Below are positions 60,561-64,000 of a stretch of 64,000 nucleotides of DNA, in pieces. Positions within the stretch are counted from its first letter, which is position 1, and the number at the start of each line of letters is the position of its first letter. Source of the stretch: Siderastrea radians (Eukaryota; Cnidaria; Anthozoa; Scleractinia; Rhizangiidae); contig OZ024892.1 in NCBI GenBank assembly GCA_964017195.1, forward strand, positions 17,334,371 to 17,398,370. The letters are read 5' to 3'. The notes below the pieces were generated by a model. The model saw only the letters and a list, made by a program, of their open reading frames with translations. It did not search any database and was not told the DNA's origin. Both the position numbers and the translations under genes were made by a program.

Positions 60561-61120
60561 ACATTCTCTAGCTTTTTCTTGCTCTATTTCACTGAAAATT
60601 GCTTTACTCTGTACTTAAGTCCCATAGGACGTGTTTGTCCTTTACATCATTGAATTCATCAAGCCACTCAGGATGTTTGGAGGTGGTGAGATGAACGTAA
60701 GTAGCATCATCTAAAAGACTAGATTTAAATCACCAATAAGAAGGACCAAAAGGTTGTCTATTTATACTATTTAGCATCAGAGTAACTGCCGAGTTATCTA
60801 CCGTTATGGCAGGAATAAATTATTTATTGTTCTTGTTTTTACTGCATCGTCTTCATTTTACTTTGCCATTGAAACGCCCATTGATTTACGACTTTGCAAG
60901 AGCTATAAGAATCTATAAGAAGCATTCAGAATGAAGCCTTTCCTGAAAAGTTTTGTAATCCCGATTCAAGTTAAGTCCTTTAGTCAAGCTTCAGCCATTC
61001 ACAGATAAAGGACTACCACAAATGCGAGGAAGACTTAATTGACTATGATGCCAAAGACCCGATGATGTTATCTGAAAAGCATCAGGTGACAAGATGATCC
61101 TCCTCCATTACCACCTTTGT
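60561..61120. other. Intergenic, nothing recognised
   Basis: No supported gene. Confidence 0.4.
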
Positions 61121-61350
61121 TATGCACCTATCAATGTAAACCCCGTGGGGGGGGAGTGCGGGCAAGGGGTGGGGATTTGACGGCGAAGTCCATCCCCTCA
61201 ATGGGAGGTTTGATCGAGTACCTTTGCTCGGGGGTCGGGACATTTGATTTGTTCGGCAGAGAGACTGGGGCCAAGATAAAGCGTGGTTACCTTGCATCGG
61301 CTTTCTTGGCTTTGGAATGGCGTGGGTTTCGGAGAAGGTGAGTTTTTTAT
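61120..61350. repeat. Single end of a Harbinger-like MITE
   Basis: TTA then TGCACCTATCAATG at 61124, the same terminus as the MITE at 755, followed by a G-rich run. No inverted partner was seen downstream, so it is truncated or the right end has decayed. Confidence 0.6.
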
Positions 61351-61618
61351 CGATATTCATCTGCTACTTCATAGGCCATCTAGTCTAAAAAATGCTGTTT
61401 TTAGAACGTTCCTACTTTGAAGCCTGTAGCCGTGGTAGAAGTGGCTTTTTATACTGAACTAGAATGATATATTTCAATAGAAACGCAAAGTCTCCTGCGT
61501 GCATTGAAGTGTTTTATAGTAGTGGCATATATTTTATTCTGATTTTAATTTATGCTTTTGAAAAGGTATATCAGTAGAAGAGTTTAAGAGTGATTTTTCT
61601 TTTATATGTTTTTTGCAG

Positions 61619-62475
61619 AAAGCCAAATCTTTTTTGTGCCAAATCTTGTTTGTGATGATGCCATTGTTAAAAATAAGAGACGTGAGTGGCCAGGCAAGAT
61701 TTCTTGTCTCAGCTAATTCTCTCAACGAGTTAAAAGCAAAAGGTAAGCATCACTTCTTTTTTATTAAACTACTTTTGACTTGTATTTATTAAACAAAGTG
61801 TCAAAGAAACAAGCTATACAGGCAATCAAATGTTTTAACTTTTCTTTTGGTTTTGGTTTTTGTAGGGCATGCAAAACTGTCATTACTTGGTGCTCCAGAA
61901 AATGTTATTGTTTGCCTTGAAGATTCATCAGTTGTTGATGATGAAGATGTCTTCAGTGCTCTGCCAGTCAACACTTGCCTGATGTTACTATGTGGTGAAA
62001 ACACCCCTGGAAATAGCTCTGTCACTACTTGCAACACAAGTCACACAAAGCAGCAGAGACTGGCATTTTGTGGGGGAAATCTTGTTTTACGAGAACCAAC
62101 CAAAGAGGTATTTATTTCGTTTTGTTTTAAACCTTTTCTTTTAATGTTTGGATGTGTGATGTAAAAATTGAAAAATTTAGTTGGGAAATCATGCCAAGAC
62201 TCCGTTAGTCTTTACTAGAGCTCTGGTGAGCTGTTTTTGTTTTTTTAATTGGATCTAATATTTTTATATGACTGTGATGGCCTGTAAGTCCTAAACTTAT
62301 GAAAGTTATTAAACTTGTTTCTATAAGGAACTGATGAAGAAACCTGAGGAGGATACTTCTGTGATCAAAGAAAAGGCTATAATCTACAGTAAGCCGAAAA
62401 ATGAGTACGAGGAACGTGTAAATGAAGCGGCAATCAGCCTGGCCTTAAAGGATCCTAACCTTATTTTAGGGAGAG
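61619..62475 (+). CDS. Host CIDE-N domain gene, exons 1-3 visible
   Basis: Exons 61619-61742, 61866-62107 and 62328-62475 join cleanly: donor AAAAGGTAAGC (phase 1), acceptor TTTTTGTAG; donor GAGGTATTT (phase 0), acceptor TCTATAAG; donor GAGAGGTAAAA (phase 1). The protein reads 'LLKIRDVSGQARFLVSANS', then 'LSLLGAPENVIVCLEDSSVV' and 'DDEDVFSALPVNTCLMLL', a CIDE-N fold as in DFF40/DFF45 apoptotic nuclease subunits. ATG at 61655 or 61658; the first exon is open upstream to an acceptor at 61618, so more 5' exons may exist. Exon 3 has 'YEERVNEAAISLALKDPN'. Confidence 0.75.
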
Positions 62476-63022
62476 GTAAAATTTTTTGTGTTTACGTAGT
62501 CTTCATGTCCTTGTTGTTTTGGGGAGTGGGTGTCAAACTGTTTTCATTCCTGCAAACCGTTTGGCTAGCTTCTACACTTTGTTTTAGCTAGCCATCAACC
62601 TGAGCAGCATATTTAAAGCTGCTGGGAGAATGCATTACCACTAGCAATTACGTGTAGCTTATTAGGTCACTGGTCAATGGAAGCTGCAAGATGACTAGGG
62701 GACTAAGAATTTGTAGTATCAAAATATAAAACTGAGTATTTGTTGAGTAAAAAACAGCTGCTAGATACAAGATCTACCAAGTCTTCAGTTCATTGGCGAA
62801 AGGGGTGGCTGTGGTTTTAATTTGAGTTTGTCCAAGGTGCAAGATATTGTGAACACTTGTAAGGATATACATACATAAATGATAGTACACTGGCACCCAA
62901 TTTCACCTTCTTGTTGTTATAAGCATCAGAAATGCATTTCATAATAGTCCCATGAATTTATATGACTATGATAGGTTAGTGTGGAAAAATAGGTTGACTG
63001 AAATGCGCTCGTTGATTTTTAG

Positions 63023-64000
63023 GTGAGCTATTCGATAAAGCCAAAGAACAAGTGAGAAATAGTGGCTATAAGTTTAAGAAAGGTTACTCGAGGTCTAAAA
63101 GGTCAAGTAGTGGCACAAGTGATGAAAATGGCAATGATGAGGGAAGAAAAAGAACAAAAATAGACAAAGAAGAACGTGACAGAGAGATGACACATATTAA
63201 AACTCTGCTCAGTAACATTGAAGACCAAATAAGAATAAAGCAGTTGAGACTTGATAAGGCAAAGACAGTGAAAGACTACAAGTCTTGTGATGAGCTTTCA
63301 GTAGCCATAAGAGGTCTGTTGCGTGAGAAATTTGACTGTGAAAAACAGTTATCTGTTTTTCAAAAGAAAGAAGCCAAATCAAATTGGTATCAGAGAAGAT
63401 CATTGACCAAAAGGAGTGACACTGCTGCTCCTGGAAAAGTGGTGCAAGATGCCAAAAAAAGCCGAGATTTGATGACAAAGTTCTTGCAAAAGAAAGAGTC
63501 ACAAGATAGTGTTGATATTGTTGACAAAAATTGCATGGAACACAATGAGTGCACTTCTTTATCAGAGAAACAAGAACCTTTGTCTTCAAAGCCTGCTAGT
63601 TCAGCTTCAGCGTCTGTCATTAAGGGTGAAAGTGATAAAATACAAGTTGTAGCCCCAGTCCTTGCAACGATTTCACAACCAGAAGATGGTGGCAATGAGT
63701 CAAGCTCTGGTGGTGACACTGAGATATTGTCTTCTAGTCCTTCCTCAAGCCCAAATCAGTCTTTTTGAATAGCCCCTCTTCTCAGGGAAGAGGGGATCGT
63801 GAGCTAATAAAGATCTACAAGGAACAGCAAAAACGTTGTCTATCAAATTATGACTCGTTTACAGGAAACATTTATGTCTCGAAATGTGAGGGGCTGACAT
63901 TGTCTGAATATATGCGTGCAAGGACCATTGTGTGCTCAAGTAGTCATTGCAAAGCATGTGACTGTGATGGAATGTTGAGAGTAGGTAAAGATATTGAGAG
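63023..64000 (+). CDS. Host CIDE-N gene, long exon with probable frameshift
   Basis: Continues from exon 3 (phase 1) at the acceptor TGATTTTTAG (63022). Text 'ELFDKAKEQVRNSGYKFKKG', then a Ser-rich and Lys/Glu-rich coiled-coil region to a TGA at 63766-63768. Another frame is open from this point to the window end ('DRELIKIYKEQQKRC', a Cys-rich 'CSSSHCKACDCDG'). One extra T in the T5 run 63762-63766 would join them, so either a sequencing error, a mutation or an unseen splice is involved. A possible donor (AGGTAAAG) lies near 63984. Function beyond CIDE-N unknown. Confidence 0.6.

Overview
The window looks like nuclear DNA of a metazoan, most likely an anthozoan cnidarian (coral or sea anemone). 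Evidence: tRNA-derived SINEs, many decayed transposons (DIRS, pogo, piggyBac, BEL/Pao, LINE), and a spliced host gene with consensus GT/AG introns at the right end. The species call is inference from repeat style; the eukaryotic call is firm.

The core (about 13.4-43.5 kb) is two different endogenous Polinton-like viruses lying back to back. Element A (about 13.4-31.34 kb, moderate GC) is a nearly intact Polinton/Maverick (adintovirus-type) provirus: protein-primed family B DNA polymerase, chromodomain integrase, packaging ATPase, adenovirus-type protease, a major capsid candidate, a parvovirus-like phospholipase A2, a pair of paralogous structural proteins, small basic core-like proteins, a DEDD-type exonuclease and GRF zinc-finger proteins. 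Most genes form a tight minus-strand block with ATGA overlaps. The polymerase is read from the plus strand behind a promoter with an apparent 571-bp 5' UTR intron.

Element B (about 31.35-43.5 kb, AT-rich) is a second lineage: PLA2, DUF5679-like zinc ribbons, a protease fused to a pre-core-like domain, a capsid gene, a collagen-like fibre, a second ATPase, a two-membrane-segment protein shared with element A, and a VLTF3-like late transcription factor. It has no recognisable polymerase. Nearly all its genes start directly behind an AT-rich CTAAT...TATAT-ATG motif, which looks like a late promoter. Several genes carry single-base frameshifts. A GC-richer tyrosine recombinase lacking this motif sits in the middle.

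The two elements meet at about 31.32-31.35 kb, where one gene from each is cut.

Left flank (1-13.4 kb): a Harbinger-like MITE, a DIRS-type retroelement, a pogo-like element, a gag remnant and four tRNA-like Pol III units. Right flank (43.5-61.6 kb): inverted SINE copies, two piggyBac remnants, a fold-back element, GC-rich palindromic minisatellites, a BEL/Pao protease remnant and a LINE fragment. From 61.6 kb to the window end runs a host gene with a CIDE-N domain split by an intron; its long exon carries a probable one-base frameshift at a T run.

The signals most worth testing are a histone-type mRNA 3' stem-loop 16 nt after a viral stop codon, the late-promoter motif of element B, and two essential virus reading frames that have no AUG and overlap the end of the upstream gene.
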